This document shows positions 17,057-26,830 of a DNA stretch of 64,000 nt, in pieces. The position numbers were made by a program, and so were the translations under genes. The stretch covers positions 930,001 through 994,000 of the forward strand of contig NZ_JACHVV010000001.1 in NCBI RefSeq assembly GCF_014190935.1, read 5' to 3'. The stretch's first letter is position 1. Each line of letters starts with the position of its first letter. Origin of the DNA: Chryseomonas sp014190935. GTDB lineage: Bacteria; Pseudomonadota; Gammaproteobacteria; Pseudomonadales; Pseudomonadaceae. The notes beneath the pieces are model-generated. The model made no database searches and was not told the origin of the DNA. It saw only the letters and a list, made by a program, of their open reading frames with translations.

Positions 17057-17072
17057 ATGTTTTAAATAACAA
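17057..17072. promoter_or_regulatory. Candidate HexR site on the edd side
   Basis: Sequence form ATGT-N8-ACAA, one mismatch from TTGT-N7/8-ACAA, ending 29 nt before the edd ATG. Together with the site at 16993-17008 there would be one operator for each divergent promoter. Confidence 0.5.
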
Positions 17073-17101
17073 CAAATTTAGCCCGGTGGAGAATCGAAAC
17101 C

Positions 17102-18931
17102 ATGCATCCTCGCGTCCTCGAAGTCACACAGCGGTTGGTGGAACGCAGTCGTCCGACCCGTGAGCGTTACCTCGCCATGATCCGGGCCGCCGCCAGCGAC
17201 GGTCCGCAGCGCGGCAAGCTGCAATGCGCCAATTTCGCCCATGGCGTCGCCGGGTGTGGATCCTCGACGGATAAGCAGCGCCTCCGTTTGATGGACCAGG
17301 CCAACGTCGCCATCGTTTCCAGCTACAACGACATGTTGTCGGCTCACCAGCCCTATGAGCACTATCCGGAGCTGATCAAGCAGGCCCTGCGCGAGATCGG
17401 CTCCGTCGGTCAGTTCGCCGGCGGCGTACCGGCCATGTGCGATGGCGTGACCCAGGGCGAGGCCGGCATGGAGCTGAGTCTTGCGAGTCGCGAAGTCATC
17501 GCCATGTCCACCGCCGTGGCCCTGTCGCACAATATGTTCGACGCCGCGCTGCTGCTGGGCATCTGCGACAAGATCATTCCTGGCCTGATGATCGGCGCGC
17601 TGCGCTTCGGCCATCTGCCGATGATCTTCGTCCCGGGCGGCCCCATGCCATCGGGCATCTCCAACAAGGAGAAGGCGCGCGTGCGCCAGGCCTTCGCCGA
17701 GGGCAAGGCGACCCGCGAAGAGCTGCTGGAGTCGGAGATGAAGTCCTACCACAGCCCCGGCACCTGTACCTTCTATGGCACCGCCAACACCAACCAGGTG
17801 GTGATGGAGGTCATGGGCCTGCACCTGCCGGGTTCCTCCTTCGTCAATCCCTATACCCCGCTGCGTGACGAACTCACCCGCGAGGCGGCGCGCCAGGTGA
17901 CCCGTATCACCCACCAGGGCGGCAACTTCATGCCGTTGGGCGAGATTGTCGACGAGAAGTCCATCGTCAACTCGGTGGTGGCCCTGAGCGCCACCGGTGG
18001 CTCGACCAACCACACCCTGCACATCCCGGCCATCGCCCAGGCCGCCGGCATCCAGCTGACGTGGGACGACATGGCCGAGATCTCGGCGGTGACCCCGACC
18101 CTGGCGCAGGTCTATCCCAACGGCAAGGCCGACGTGAACCACTTCCACGCCGCCGGTGGGGTCAACTTCATGGTGCACACCCTGCTCGAAGCCGGGCTGC
18201 TGCACGAAGACGTCAACACCATTATGGGCCGCGGCCTGTCGCGCTACCTGCAGGAACCCTTCCTGGTGGACGGCAAGCTGGAATGGCGCACCGGCCGGGC
18301 CGAGAGCCTGGACGAAGACATCTTGCGTCCGGCCAGCCGCCCGTTCAACGAGGAGGGTGGCCTGCGTGTCATGCAGGGCAACCTCGGGCGTGGCGTGATG
18401 AAGGTGTCGGCCGTGGCGCCCAAGCACCAGGTTGTGGAAGCCCAGGCGCGGGTCTTCCATGACCAGAGCGAAATGGCGGCCGCCTTCAAGGCCGGCGAAC
18501 TGGAACGCGACTTCGTCGCGGTGGTTCGTTTCCAGGGACCCAAGGCCCTGGGCATGCCCGAGCTGCACAAGCTCACCCCCTACCTCGGCGTGCTGCAGGA
18601 TCGCGGTTTCAAGGTGGCGCTGGTCACCGACGGCCGCATGTCCGGTGCCTCGGGCAAGGTCCCGGCAGCGATCCACGTCTGTCCGGAAGCCATCGACGGC
18701 GGTCCGCTGGCCAAGGTCTGTGACGGCGATCTCATCCGCGTCGATGGGCGTACCGGAGATCTGAAGATTCTGGTCCCGGCGGACGAATGGATGGCCCGCG
18801 AGGCGGTCGAAGCGCCCCAGGGCACCGGGGTAGGCTGTGGTCGTGAGTTGTTCGCCTTCATGCGCGGCGCCATGAGCACGGCCGAATCGGGTGCCAGTGC
18901 ATTCACTTCCAGCCTGGAGGCGCTGAAATGA
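17102..18931 (+). CDS. edd: Phosphogluconate dehydratase
   Basis: 609 residues, family length, with GGTGGAG upstream of ATG 17102. It belongs to the IlvD/Edd iron-sulfur dehydratases: C113 in AMCDGVTQGE and C155 in GICDKIIPG are the conserved cysteines, and TDGRMSGASGKVPAAIH near residue 510 is the C-terminal family signature. It converts 6-phosphogluconate to KDPG, the defining Entner-Doudoroff step. The glk start codon overlaps its stop (ATGA), so the two are translationally coupled. Regulation is probably by HexR from the gapA-edd region. Confidence 0.96.
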   Translation: MHPRVLEVTQRLVERSRPTRERYLAMIRAAASDGPQRGKLQCANFAHGVAGCGSSTDKQRLRLMDQANVAIVSSYNDMLSAHQPYEHYPELIKQALREIGSVGQFAGGVPAMCDGVTQGEAGMELSLASREVIAMSTAVALSHNMFDAALLLGICDKIIPGLMIGALRFGHLPMIFVPGGPMPSGISNKEKARVRQAFAEGKATREELLESEMKSYHSPGTCTFYGTANTNQVVMEVMGLHLPGSSFVNPYTPLRDELTREAARQVTRITHQGGNFMPLGEIVDEKSIVNSVVALSATGGSTNHTLHIPAIAQAAGIQLTWDDMAEISAVTPTLAQVYPNGKADVNHFHAAGGVNFMVHTLLEAGLLHEDVNTIMGRGLSRYLQEPFLVDGKLEWRTGRAESLDEDILRPASRPFNEEGGLRVMQGNLGRGVMKVSAVAPKHQVVEAQARVFHDQSEMAAAFKAGELERDFVAVVRFQGPKALGMPELHKLTPYLGVLQDRGFKVALVTDGRMSGASGKVPAAIHVCPEAIDGGPLAKVCDGDLIRVDGRTGDLKILVPADEWMAREAVEAPQGTGVGCGRELFAFMRGAMSTAESGASAFTSSLEALK

Positions 18932-19905
18932 GTTTGGCTTTGGTTGGCGACATCGGGGGCACCAATGCCCGCTTCGCCCTGTGGCGCGACGGTCGCCTGG
19001 AGGCCATCGAGGTCTTCGCCTGTGCGGATTACGCCTGTCCGGAAGACGCCGTGCGCAAGTACCTGGCGCAGACCGGCGTGGCGCTGGATGACATCACCGC
19101 CGTGTGCCTCGCCTGTGCGGGCCCGGTGGGCGAGGGTGACTTCCGCTTCACCAACAATCACTGGGTCATCAAGCGCGAGCAGTTCTGCCGCGAGCTGGGC
19201 CTGACCCATCTGCTGCTGATCAACGACTTCACCTCCATGGCCTGGGCGATCGCCCGCCTGGATCCGGCGGACTCCGTCCAGGTGCGCGACGGCATCGCCT
19301 TGCCGACCCGCCCGCGCCTGGTGATCGGGCCGGGCACCGGCCTGGGTCTCGCCAGCCTGGTACCCAGTGGCAAGGATCGCTGGATCGTGCTGCCGAGCGA
19401 GGGCGGTCACGTCGACCTGCCGATCAACACCCAGCGCGAATTCGATATCTGGAAGATCCTCAAGCGCCAGTTCGGCAATCACGTCTCCGCCGAGCGCGTG
19501 GTGTCCGGCAGCGGCCTGGTCAACCTCTATCACGCGAGTTGCGAACTGGACGGCCGGACCGCCGCCCTGCATAGCGCGGCGGACATCTGCGAGCTGGCGC
19601 TCAAGGGCGATGCCTATGCGGATGCGGTGCTGGAGCAGTTCTTCATCTGGCTGGCGCGGGTTGCCGGCAACGCGGCCCTGACCCTGGGCGCCCTGGGTGG
19701 CGTCTACATCGCCGGCGGCATCCTGCCGCGCTTCGTCGAGCGCTTCCAGAATGGCGCCTTCGCCCATGCCTTCGCCGACAAGGGCAAGACCAGCAGCGCC
19801 TACCTCAAGGACATCCCGGCCTGGCTGGTGACCGCCGAGTATCCGGGGCTGTTCGGTGCCGGCGTCGCCCTGGATCAGACCATCGCCGAGGCCCGGCAGG
19901 CCTGA
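18928..19905 (+). CDS. glk: Glucokinase
   Basis: 325 residues of the GLK (non-ROK) family. The phosphate-1 motif VGDIGGTNARFALW spans residues 6-19 and the catalytic aspartate is D100 in LLINDFTSMAW; GPGTGLG and VSGSGLVNLY are the phosphate-2 and adenosine regions. It phosphorylates cytoplasmic glucose delivered by the Gts transporter. It overlaps edd by 4 nt and is followed by a strong hairpin before gltR. Confidence 0.95.
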   Translation: MSLALVGDIGGTNARFALWRDGRLEAIEVFACADYACPEDAVRKYLAQTGVALDDITAVCLACAGPVGEGDFRFTNNHWVIKREQFCRELGLTHLLLINDFTSMAWAIARLDPADSVQVRDGIALPTRPRLVIGPGTGLGLASLVPSGKDRWIVLPSEGGHVDLPINTQREFDIWKILKRQFGNHVSAERVVSGSGLVNLYHASCELDGRTAALHSAADICELALKGDAYADAVLEQFFIWLARVAGNAALTLGALGGVYIAGGILPRFVERFQNGAFAHAFADKGKTSSAYLKDIPAWLVTAEYPGLFGAGVALDQTIAEARQA

Positions 19906-19911
19906 TCCACC

Positions 19912-19949
19912 CCGGGGTCGGGCGACTACTCAAGGTCGCCCGACCCCGG
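19912..19949. terminator. Perfect 15-bp hairpin between glk and gltR
   Basis: Arms 19912-19926 and 19935-19949 are exactly complementary, with an 8-nt loop TACTCAAG. There is no T run; the next bases are TATGCT, a plausible -10 box for gltR. It is either a leaky terminator or an mRNA 3'-end stabiliser for edd-glk. Confidence 0.6.
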
Positions 19950-20009
19950 TATGCTGCCGGCACTACCGGTAGCTGGCCCCTGGCCAGAACAACAAGAGCG
20001 AACATCGCC

Positions 20010-20750
20010 ATGTCCACCCTGGGCAAATCCCTCCTGGTCGTCGACGACGACGGGGAAATCCGTGAGCTTCTCGACGCCTATCTCACCCGTGCCGGCTATC
20101 TGGTGCGCGCCGTCGGCGATGGCCGCGAGTTGCGCCGGGCGCTGGGCGACTTCGTCCCCGATCTGCTGATCCTCGACGTCATGCTCCCCGGCGAAGACGG
20201 CTTCGCCCTCTGCCGCTGGATGCGCGAGCAATCCAGTTGCCGCCAGGTGCCCATCATCATGCTCACCGCCAGTTCCGACGAGGCGGATCGGGTCATCGGC
20301 CTGGAACTGGGCGCCGACGACTACCTGGGCAAGCCCTTCAGTCCGCGCGAATTGCTGGCGCGCATCAAGGCGCTGCTGCGCCGGGCCGGCTTCGGCGAGA
20401 CGCGCCCGGCGGCCACCGGTCTGCTGACCTTCGACGACTGGCGCCTGGATCCGGTCAGCCACCGGCTGTTCCATCGCGATGGCGAGGAGGTCATCCTCTC
20501 CGGCGCCGATTTCACCCTGCTCAAGCTGTTTCTCGACCATCCCCAGCAGATCCTCGATCGCGACACCATCGCCAATGCCACCCGCGGTCGCGAGGTGCTG
20601 CCGCTGGAGCGCATCGTCGACATGGCGGTGAGTCGCCTGCGCCAGCGCCTGAGGGACACCGGCAAGTCGCCGCGGCTGATCCGCACCGTGCGCGGTTCCG
20701 GCTACCTGCTCGCCGCCGAGGTCAGCGGACTGGTCGCCGATGCGGTGTAG
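20010..20750 (+). CDS. gltR: OmpR-family response regulator GltR
   Basis: 246 residues. The receiver domain (about 5-120) has the phosphoacceptor D56 in LLILDVMLPGEDG and the late lysine in YLGKPFSPREL. The C-terminal winged helix (about 140-240) ends with RTVRGSGYLLAAE. It overlaps the sensor kinase gene by 11 nt. In Pseudomonas, GltR/GtrS governs glucose transport (gts and oprB), and the regulator sits between glk and gts exactly as here. Confidence 0.92.
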   Translation: MSTLGKSLLVVDDDGEIRELLDAYLTRAGYLVRAVGDGRELRRALGDFVPDLLILDVMLPGEDGFALCRWMREQSSCRQVPIIMLTASSDEADRVIGLELGADDYLGKPFSPRELLARIKALLRRAGFGETRPAATGLLTFDDWRLDPVSHRLFHRDGEEVILSGADFTLLKLFLDHPQQILDRDTIANATRGREVLPLERIVDMAVSRLRQRLRDTGKSPRLIRTVRGSGYLLAAEVSGLVADAV

Positions 20751-22188
20751 CGGTCCACTCGCGCGGCTGGTGCCGCGCTCCCTGCTGGCGCGGATGCTGC
20801 TGCTGACCCTGCTGGCGGTGCTCCTGGCCCAGGGCGCCTCGGCGCTGTTCTGGTCGGCCTCTCTTCGCAGCGACCGCAACCAGGGCCTGCAGACCGCCGC
20901 CCGCAGCCTGGGCTATTCCATCGCCGCCAGCGTGCGTTATTTCAGCCTGCTGCCGCCGGCCTATCGGCCGCTGGTGCTGGAGCAGTTGCGCAACATGGGC
21001 GGCACGCGCTTCTTCGTCTCGCTCAACGAAAAGCCGCTGACCATGCAGGCGCTGCCGGACACCCCCGGCCGCCGGGCGGTGCTCCAGGGCGTCGAGGCGG
21101 TGCTGCGCGAACGCCTGGGCGCGGCCATGCCCATGTACGTCGAATTCATCGGTCCGCAGCAGTTGCGGCTGTTCAACGGCGCCGTGGCGCTCGACGAACT
21201 GCCGCGCTCCTGGGCGCACTATGCCCTGAGTCTGGAGCCGCTGGAGCCGCCGGTGCTGGTGACCCAGATCCGCATCGGCGAAGGGGAGTGGGTCTATCTC
21301 GCCACCCTGATGCCAGCGCCCTACTACAGTCTGGACGAGTCCTGGCTGCCGTTGCAGCAACTGCTGTTCATGGTCTTCAGCAGCGCCTTCCTGCTGCTGT
21401 TCATCGGCCTGCTGATCCGCTGGCAGAGTCGCCCGCTCAAGCGGCTGTCGCGTGCCGCGCGGGAGCTGTCGCTGGAGGTCCATACGCCACCGGTGCGCGA
21501 GGAGGGCGCCCAGGAGATCCGCGAGGTCACCCGCGCCTTCAATGCCATGCGTGAACGCATCGCCCGCTACCTGGACGAGCGCGCCCAGCTGTTCAGCGCT
21601 ATCTCCCACGACCTGCGCACGCCCATCACCCGGTTGCGCCTGCGCGCCGAACTGGTGGACGACGAGGTGATGCAGGCCAAGCTGGTGCGCGATCTGGACG
21701 AGCTGGACCTGCTGGTCAAGGGTGCGCTGCAGTGCGTCAAGGACACCGACATCCACGAGAACCTGGAGCCGGTCGACCTGCAGGCGCTGCTGGAACAGCT
21801 GGTGGAGCCCTTCACCCAGGAGCAGCCTCCACGGGTGCGCCTCACCGGACAAGCCCGGGGCACCCTGCTGGGCAAGCCGCTGGCGCTCAAGCGCTGCATC
21901 GGCAACCTGCTGGACAACGCCCTCAAGTATGGCTATCGCGCCCACCTGCAGGTGGAAGACGACGGCCAGGCCTTCGTCCTGCATGTCGACGACGAAGGAC
22001 CGGGGGTGCCGGAGCAGGAGCTGGAGCAGGTGTTCCAGCCCCATGTCCGCCTGGCTACCGACCGCCATGGCTACGGCCTCGGCCTGGGCATCGCCCGCAA
22101 CCTGGCCCATGCCCATGGTGGCGAGGTGGAGCTGCGCAACCGCCGCGAGGGCGGTCTGCGGGTCACCCTGACCCTGCCGCGCAGCTAG
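20740..22188 (+). CDS. gtrS: Sensor histidine kinase GtrS
   Basis: 482 residues. An N-terminal membrane segment (LLARMLLLTLLAVLLAQGAS, about 16-35), a periplasmic sensor domain to about residue 195, and a second membrane segment (LLFMVFSSAFLLLFIGLLI) are followed by HAMP, HisKA with H290 in SAISHDLRTPITRL, and the HATPase domain (NLLDNALKYG, DEGPGVPE, GYGLGLGIARNLA). In P. aeruginosa GtrS senses 2-ketogluconate and 6-phosphogluconate; the same ligand is inferred here. Partner is GltR. The start lies inside gltR, so translation is coupled. Confidence 0.92.
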   Translation: MRCSGPLARLVPRSLLARMLLLTLLAVLLAQGASALFWSASLRSDRNQGLQTAARSLGYSIAASVRYFSLLPPAYRPLVLEQLRNMGGTRFFVSLNEKPLTMQALPDTPGRRAVLQGVEAVLRERLGAAMPMYVEFIGPQQLRLFNGAVALDELPRSWAHYALSLEPLEPPVLVTQIRIGEGEWVYLATLMPAPYYSLDESWLPLQQLLFMVFSSAFLLLFIGLLIRWQSRPLKRLSRAARELSLEVHTPPVREEGAQEIREVTRAFNAMRERIARYLDERAQLFSAISHDLRTPITRLRLRAELVDDEVMQAKLVRDLDELDLLVKGALQCVKDTDIHENLEPVDLQALLEQLVEPFTQEQPPRVRLTGQARGTLLGKPLALKRCIGNLLDNALKYGYRAHLQVEDDGQAFVLHVDDEGPGVPEQELEQVFQPHVRLATDRHGYGLGLGIARNLAHAHGGEVELRNRREGGLRVTLTLPRS

Positions 22189-22254
22189 GTCAGAGCGGCT
22201 GATAAAACTACTGCGCGTCCGCCAGGCAGGCGCGTGCAGTGCTCGGAATCCTCA

Positions 22255-22269
22255 TGTACCGCTTGTACA
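22255..22269. promoter_or_regulatory. Perfect inverted repeat in the gtsA upstream region
   Basis: TGTAC-N5-GTACA, 185 nt upstream of gtsA and 67 nt beyond gtrS, within a 265-nt gap that holds no gene. It could be a binding site for GltR or another regulator of the transport operon; this is inference from symmetry and position only. Confidence 0.35.
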
Positions 22270-22453
22270 CTGCGGTTCCTGCACGCCGCGCGCGCCCGCC
22301 TGCCAACCGCTCGCTACGTTTTCTCACCGCTCTGACTCCTGCGCTATGTCACCAGCCCGTGACAAATCTCCTTCCCTTCGTTACCCACGGCTGCAGTCGT
22401 CTGACTAGACTCGGCCCAGCTCCAATAAAAAAACAACAAGGAACGACCCCCTC

Positions 22454-23716
22454 ATGAATGCGTTGAATCGTCTCGCTCTCGCCGTTTCCCTTTCCTGCGC
22501 CGCGCTCGCCGCCCCCCTGACCGCCCATGCCGGTGAGGTCGAGGTGCTGCACTGGTGGACCTCCGGTGGCGAGGCTCGCGCCGTCGATGTCCTCAAGCAA
22601 CTGATGCAGAAGCAGGGCGATACCTGGAAGGACTTCGCCGTGGCCGGTGGCGCCGGCGAGGCCGCCATGACCGTGCTCAAGACCCGCGCCGTCTCCGGCA
22701 ATCCGCCGTCCGCTGCCCAGCTCAAGGGCCCGGACATCCAGGAATGGGCCAGCATGGGCTTCCTGGCCAACATCAGCGACATCGCCAAGCAGGGCAACTG
22801 GGACACCATCCTGCCCAAGCGCGTGGCCCAGACCATGCAGCACGATGGCGAATACGTCGCGGTGCCGGCCGGCATCCACCGCATCAACTGGCTGTGGATC
22901 AACCCCGCCGTCTTCAAGAAGGCCGGCGCCAAGGTCCCCACCACCCTGGACGAATTCTTCGAGGCCGCCGACAAGCTCAAGGCCGCCGGCGTCGTGCCCC
23001 TGGCCCATGGCGGCCAGAACTGGCAGGACGGCACCATCTTCGAATCCCTGGTCATGGCCATCATGGGTCCGCAAGGCTACGACAAGGTCTTCGTGCAGAC
23101 CGATGCCGACACCATCCGCAGCGACAAGATGGTCGAGGTGTTCAAGACCTTCAAGCGCATCAAGGGCTATGTCGATCCCAACGCCGCCGGTCGCGACTGG
23201 AACCTGGCCACCGCCATGGTCATCGAGGGCAAGGCGGGCATGCAGATCATGGGTGACTGGGCCAAGGCCGAATTCACCGCTGCCGGCAAGAAGCCGGGCG
23301 TCGACTACGAGTGCGTGGTGATGCCGGGCACCCAGGGCGACTTCATCTACAACATCGACTCCCTGGCCATGTTCAAGATCAAGAACAAGGACAACCAGAA
23401 GGCCCAGGACGACCTGGTTCGCACCGTCATCGACAAGCCCTTCCAGGAGGTCTTCAACCTTAACAAGGGCTCCATCCCGGTGCGCAACGACATCGACCTG
23501 GCCAAGTTCGACAGCTGCGCCCAGCAGTCTGCCAAGGACTTCCAGGCGGCCAACGCCGAGGGCAAGGCCGAGCCGAGCATGGCGCACAGCATGGCCAACA
23601 CCAGCTATGTGCAGGGTGCGATCTTCGACGTGGTGACCAACTTCTTCAACGACGCCAACGCCGATCCGAAGAAGGCCACCGAGCAACTGGTCGCCGCCAT
23701 CCAGGCCGCGAAGTAA
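22454..23716 (+). CDS. gtsA: Glucose/mannose ABC transporter periplasmic binding protein
   Basis: 420 residues with a Sec signal peptide ending near residue 26 (AAPLTAHA|GEVEV). The mature part begins EVEVLHWWTSGGEARAVDVL, the extracellular solute-binding family 1 pattern, and includes VPAGIHRINWLWINPAVF typical of Pseudomonas glucose-binding proteins. It captures glucose (and mannose) in the periplasm for GtsBCD. An AAGGAA site precedes the ATG. A REPIN between this gene and gtsB may stabilise its mRNA and let the binding protein be made in excess. Confidence 0.93.
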   Translation: MNALNRLALAVSLSCAALAAPLTAHAGEVEVLHWWTSGGEARAVDVLKQLMQKQGDTWKDFAVAGGAGEAAMTVLKTRAVSGNPPSAAQLKGPDIQEWASMGFLANISDIAKQGNWDTILPKRVAQTMQHDGEYVAVPAGIHRINWLWINPAVFKKAGAKVPTTLDEFFEAADKLKAAGVVPLAHGGQNWQDGTIFESLVMAIMGPQGYDKVFVQTDADTIRSDKMVEVFKTFKRIKGYVDPNAAGRDWNLATAMVIEGKAGMQIMGDWAKAEFTAAGKKPGVDYECVVMPGTQGDFIYNIDSLAMFKIKNKDNQKAQDDLVRTVIDKPFQEVFNLNKGSIPVRNDIDLAKFDSCAQQSAKDFQAANAEGKAEPSMAHSMANTSYVQGAIFDVVTNFFNDANADPKKATEQLVAAIQAAK

Positions 23717-23719
23717 GGC

Positions 23720-23803
23720 CAATCGCGGCCATGACGGTCCGCCGCTGCGGCCGCTCCTACAGCTAAAAATCGACCTGTAGGAGCGGCCCATGGTCGCGAT
23801 CAC
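23720..23803. repeat. REPIN (two inverted REP sequences) between gtsA and gtsB
   Basis: Two copies of the Pseudomonas REP core GTAGGAGCGGCC face each other: the inverted one ends ...GGCCGCTCCTACAG near 23762 and the forward one starts CTGTAGGAGCGGCC near 23775. Each carries a GGCC-ATGG/CGCGA(T) type tail. The spacer is short (about 12 nt). Confidence 0.85.
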
Positions 23804-23848
23804 TCAGGCACCCAAAGCCCAAATAATACCACCCCTTGGGAGCGCCCC

Positions 23849-24766
23849 ATGGCTCTTACCGAAACCCTTCCCGTCGCGACCGTCAGTCGACGTCCGGACC
23901 GGCTGCAGCGTCTGCTGCCCAAGCTGGTGCTGGCGCCCACGGCCATCGCCATGGTCGTCTGCCTTTATGGCTACATGCTGTGGACGGCGGTGATTTCCTT
24001 TACCAATTCGCGCTTCCTGCCCAGCTACACTTTCGCCGGCTTCGCCCAGTACGCGCGGCTGCTGGAAAACGATCGCTGGCTGGTGGCCTGCAAGAACCTG
24101 GCGATCTTTGGCGGCCTGTTCATCCTGCTGAGCCTGGCCATCGGTGTCTTCTTCGCCATCCTGCTGGACCAGCGCATCCGCCGCGAAGGCTTCATCCGCA
24201 CCATCTACCTCTACCCCATGGCGCTGTCGATGATCGTTACCGGCACCGCTTGGAAGTGGCTGCTCAACCCCGGCATGGGGCTGGACAAGCTCTTGCGCGA
24301 CTGGGGCTGGGAGGGCTTTCGCTTCGACTGGCTGGTGGATCCCGACCGGGTCATCTACTGCCTGCTGATCGCCGCCCTCTGGCAGGCCTCGGGCTTCGTC
24401 ATGGCCATGTTCCTCGCCGGGCTGCGCGGCGTGGATTCCTCCATCCTCAGAGCCGCCCAGGTCGACGGGGCGGGGCTGCCGACCATCTACCTGCGCATCG
24501 TCCTGCCCAGCCTGCGGCCGGTGTTCTTCAGCGCGGTGATGATCCTCGCCCACATCGCCATCAAGAGCTTCGACCTGGTGATGGCCATGACCGCGGGCGG
24601 CCCCGGCTACGCCTCGGACCTGCCGGCGGTGTTCATGTACCAGCACACCTTCACCCGCGGCCAGATGGGCCTGGGTTCGGCCAGTGCGGTGCTGATGCTC
24701 GGCGCGGTGCTGGCGGTGCTGGTGCCCTACCTCTACTCGGAACTGCGGAGCAAGCGAAATGGCTAA
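23849..24766 (+). CDS. gtsB: Glucose/mannose ABC transporter permease (MalF-like)
   Basis: 305 residues with about six membrane segments. The EAA loop that contacts the ATPase reads SSILRAAQVDGAGLPTIYLRIVLPSLRP around residues 198-225. It is the first of two permease subunits; its end overlaps gtsC by 8 nt. Pseudomonas synteny (binding protein, two permeases, ATPase, OprB) supports glucose import. Confidence 0.93.
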   Translation: MALTETLPVATVSRRPDRLQRLLPKLVLAPTAIAMVVCLYGYMLWTAVISFTNSRFLPSYTFAGFAQYARLLENDRWLVACKNLAIFGGLFILLSLAIGVFFAILLDQRIRREGFIRTIYLYPMALSMIVTGTAWKWLLNPGMGLDKLLRDWGWEGFRFDWLVDPDRVIYCLLIAALWQASGFVMAMFLAGLRGVDSSILRAAQVDGAGLPTIYLRIVLPSLRPVFFSAVMILAHIAIKSFDLVMAMTAGGPGYASDLPAVFMYQHTFTRGQMGLGSASAVLMLGAVLAVLVPYLYSELRSKRNG

Positions 24767-25589
24767 GGCTCTGAACGTCAATCGCGTGGCCATCCACGCC
24801 ACCCTGATCATCGCCTGCGCGGTCTATCTGGTGCCGCTGCTGGTGATGCTGCTGACCAGCTTCAAGACCCCGGACGACGTCCGCACCGGCAACCTGCTGA
24901 GCCTGCCCCTGGACTGGACGATCATCGGCTGGCTCAAGGCCTGGGACGTGGTGCACAGCTACTTCTGGAACTCCTTCATGATCACCGTCCCGGCGGTGCT
25001 CATCTCCACCTTCATTGGCGCGCTCAACGGCTACGCCCTGTCGAAGTGGCAGTTCCGCGGTTCGAATCTGCTGTTCAGCCTGCTGCTGTTCGGCTGCTTC
25101 ATTCCCTTCCAGGTGATCCTGCTGCCGATGTCCTTCACCCTCGGCCAGCTGGGCCTGGCCAACACCACCGCCGGCCTGGTGCTGGTGCACGTGATCTATG
25201 GCCTGGCCTTCACCACGCTGTTCTTTCGCAACTACTACGTGGGCATTCCCGATGCCCTGATCAAGGCGGCGCGGCTGGACGGGGCGGGCTTCTTCACCAT
25301 CTTCTTCAAGATCCTGCTGCCGCTGTCCACGCCGATCGTGATGGTCAGCCTGATCTGGCAGTTCACCCAGGTATGGAACGACTTCCTGTTCGGCGTGGTG
25401 TTCGCCAGCGGCTCGTCGCAGCCCATCACCGTCGCCCTCAACAACCTGGTCAACACCAGCACCGGCGCCAAGGAATACAACGTCGACATGGCCGCCGCCA
25501 TGATCGCCGCGCTGCCGACGCTGCTGGTCTACATCTTCGCTGGCAAGTATTTCGTCCGGGGCCTGACCTCGGGCGTGGTCAAAGGATAA
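24759..25589 (+). CDS. gtsC: Glucose/mannose ABC transporter permease (MalG-like)
   Basis: 276 residues, six membrane segments starting VAIHATLIIACAVYLVPLLVMLL. The EAA motif is DALIKAARLDGAGFFTIFFKILLPLSTP near residues 165-192. It pairs with GtsB to form the membrane channel. It starts within gtsB and is followed by gtsD after 11 nt with an AAGGAAGG ribosome site. Confidence 0.93.
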   Translation: MAKALNVNRVAIHATLIIACAVYLVPLLVMLLTSFKTPDDVRTGNLLSLPLDWTIIGWLKAWDVVHSYFWNSFMITVPAVLISTFIGALNGYALSKWQFRGSNLLFSLLLFGCFIPFQVILLPMSFTLGQLGLANTTAGLVLVHVIYGLAFTTLFFRNYYVGIPDALIKAARLDGAGFFTIFFKILLPLSTPIVMVSLIWQFTQVWNDFLFGVVFASGSSQPITVALNNLVNTSTGAKEYNVDMAAAMIAALPTLLVYIFAGKYFVRGLTSGVVKG

Positions 25590-25600
25590 GGAAGGCCACC

Positions 25601-26701
<1,101 letters not shown>

Positions 26702-26830
26702 GCAGCGCTCATGGCTGAAACGTTACAGCAATGGTAAGGTCCGCCCGCCGCCGCGCCTGACCTCGGGTCGCGGCCCTACCAGAGGCCAGGGGACGCACCT
26801 CCGGCCGCCGTGACAGACAGGAGAACAACA

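Noticed and set aside
22239..22457. A 72-codon frame upstream of gtsA
   Set aside because: No ribosome site, basic low-complexity product, and it runs into the gtsA ribosome-binding region; more likely promoter DNA.
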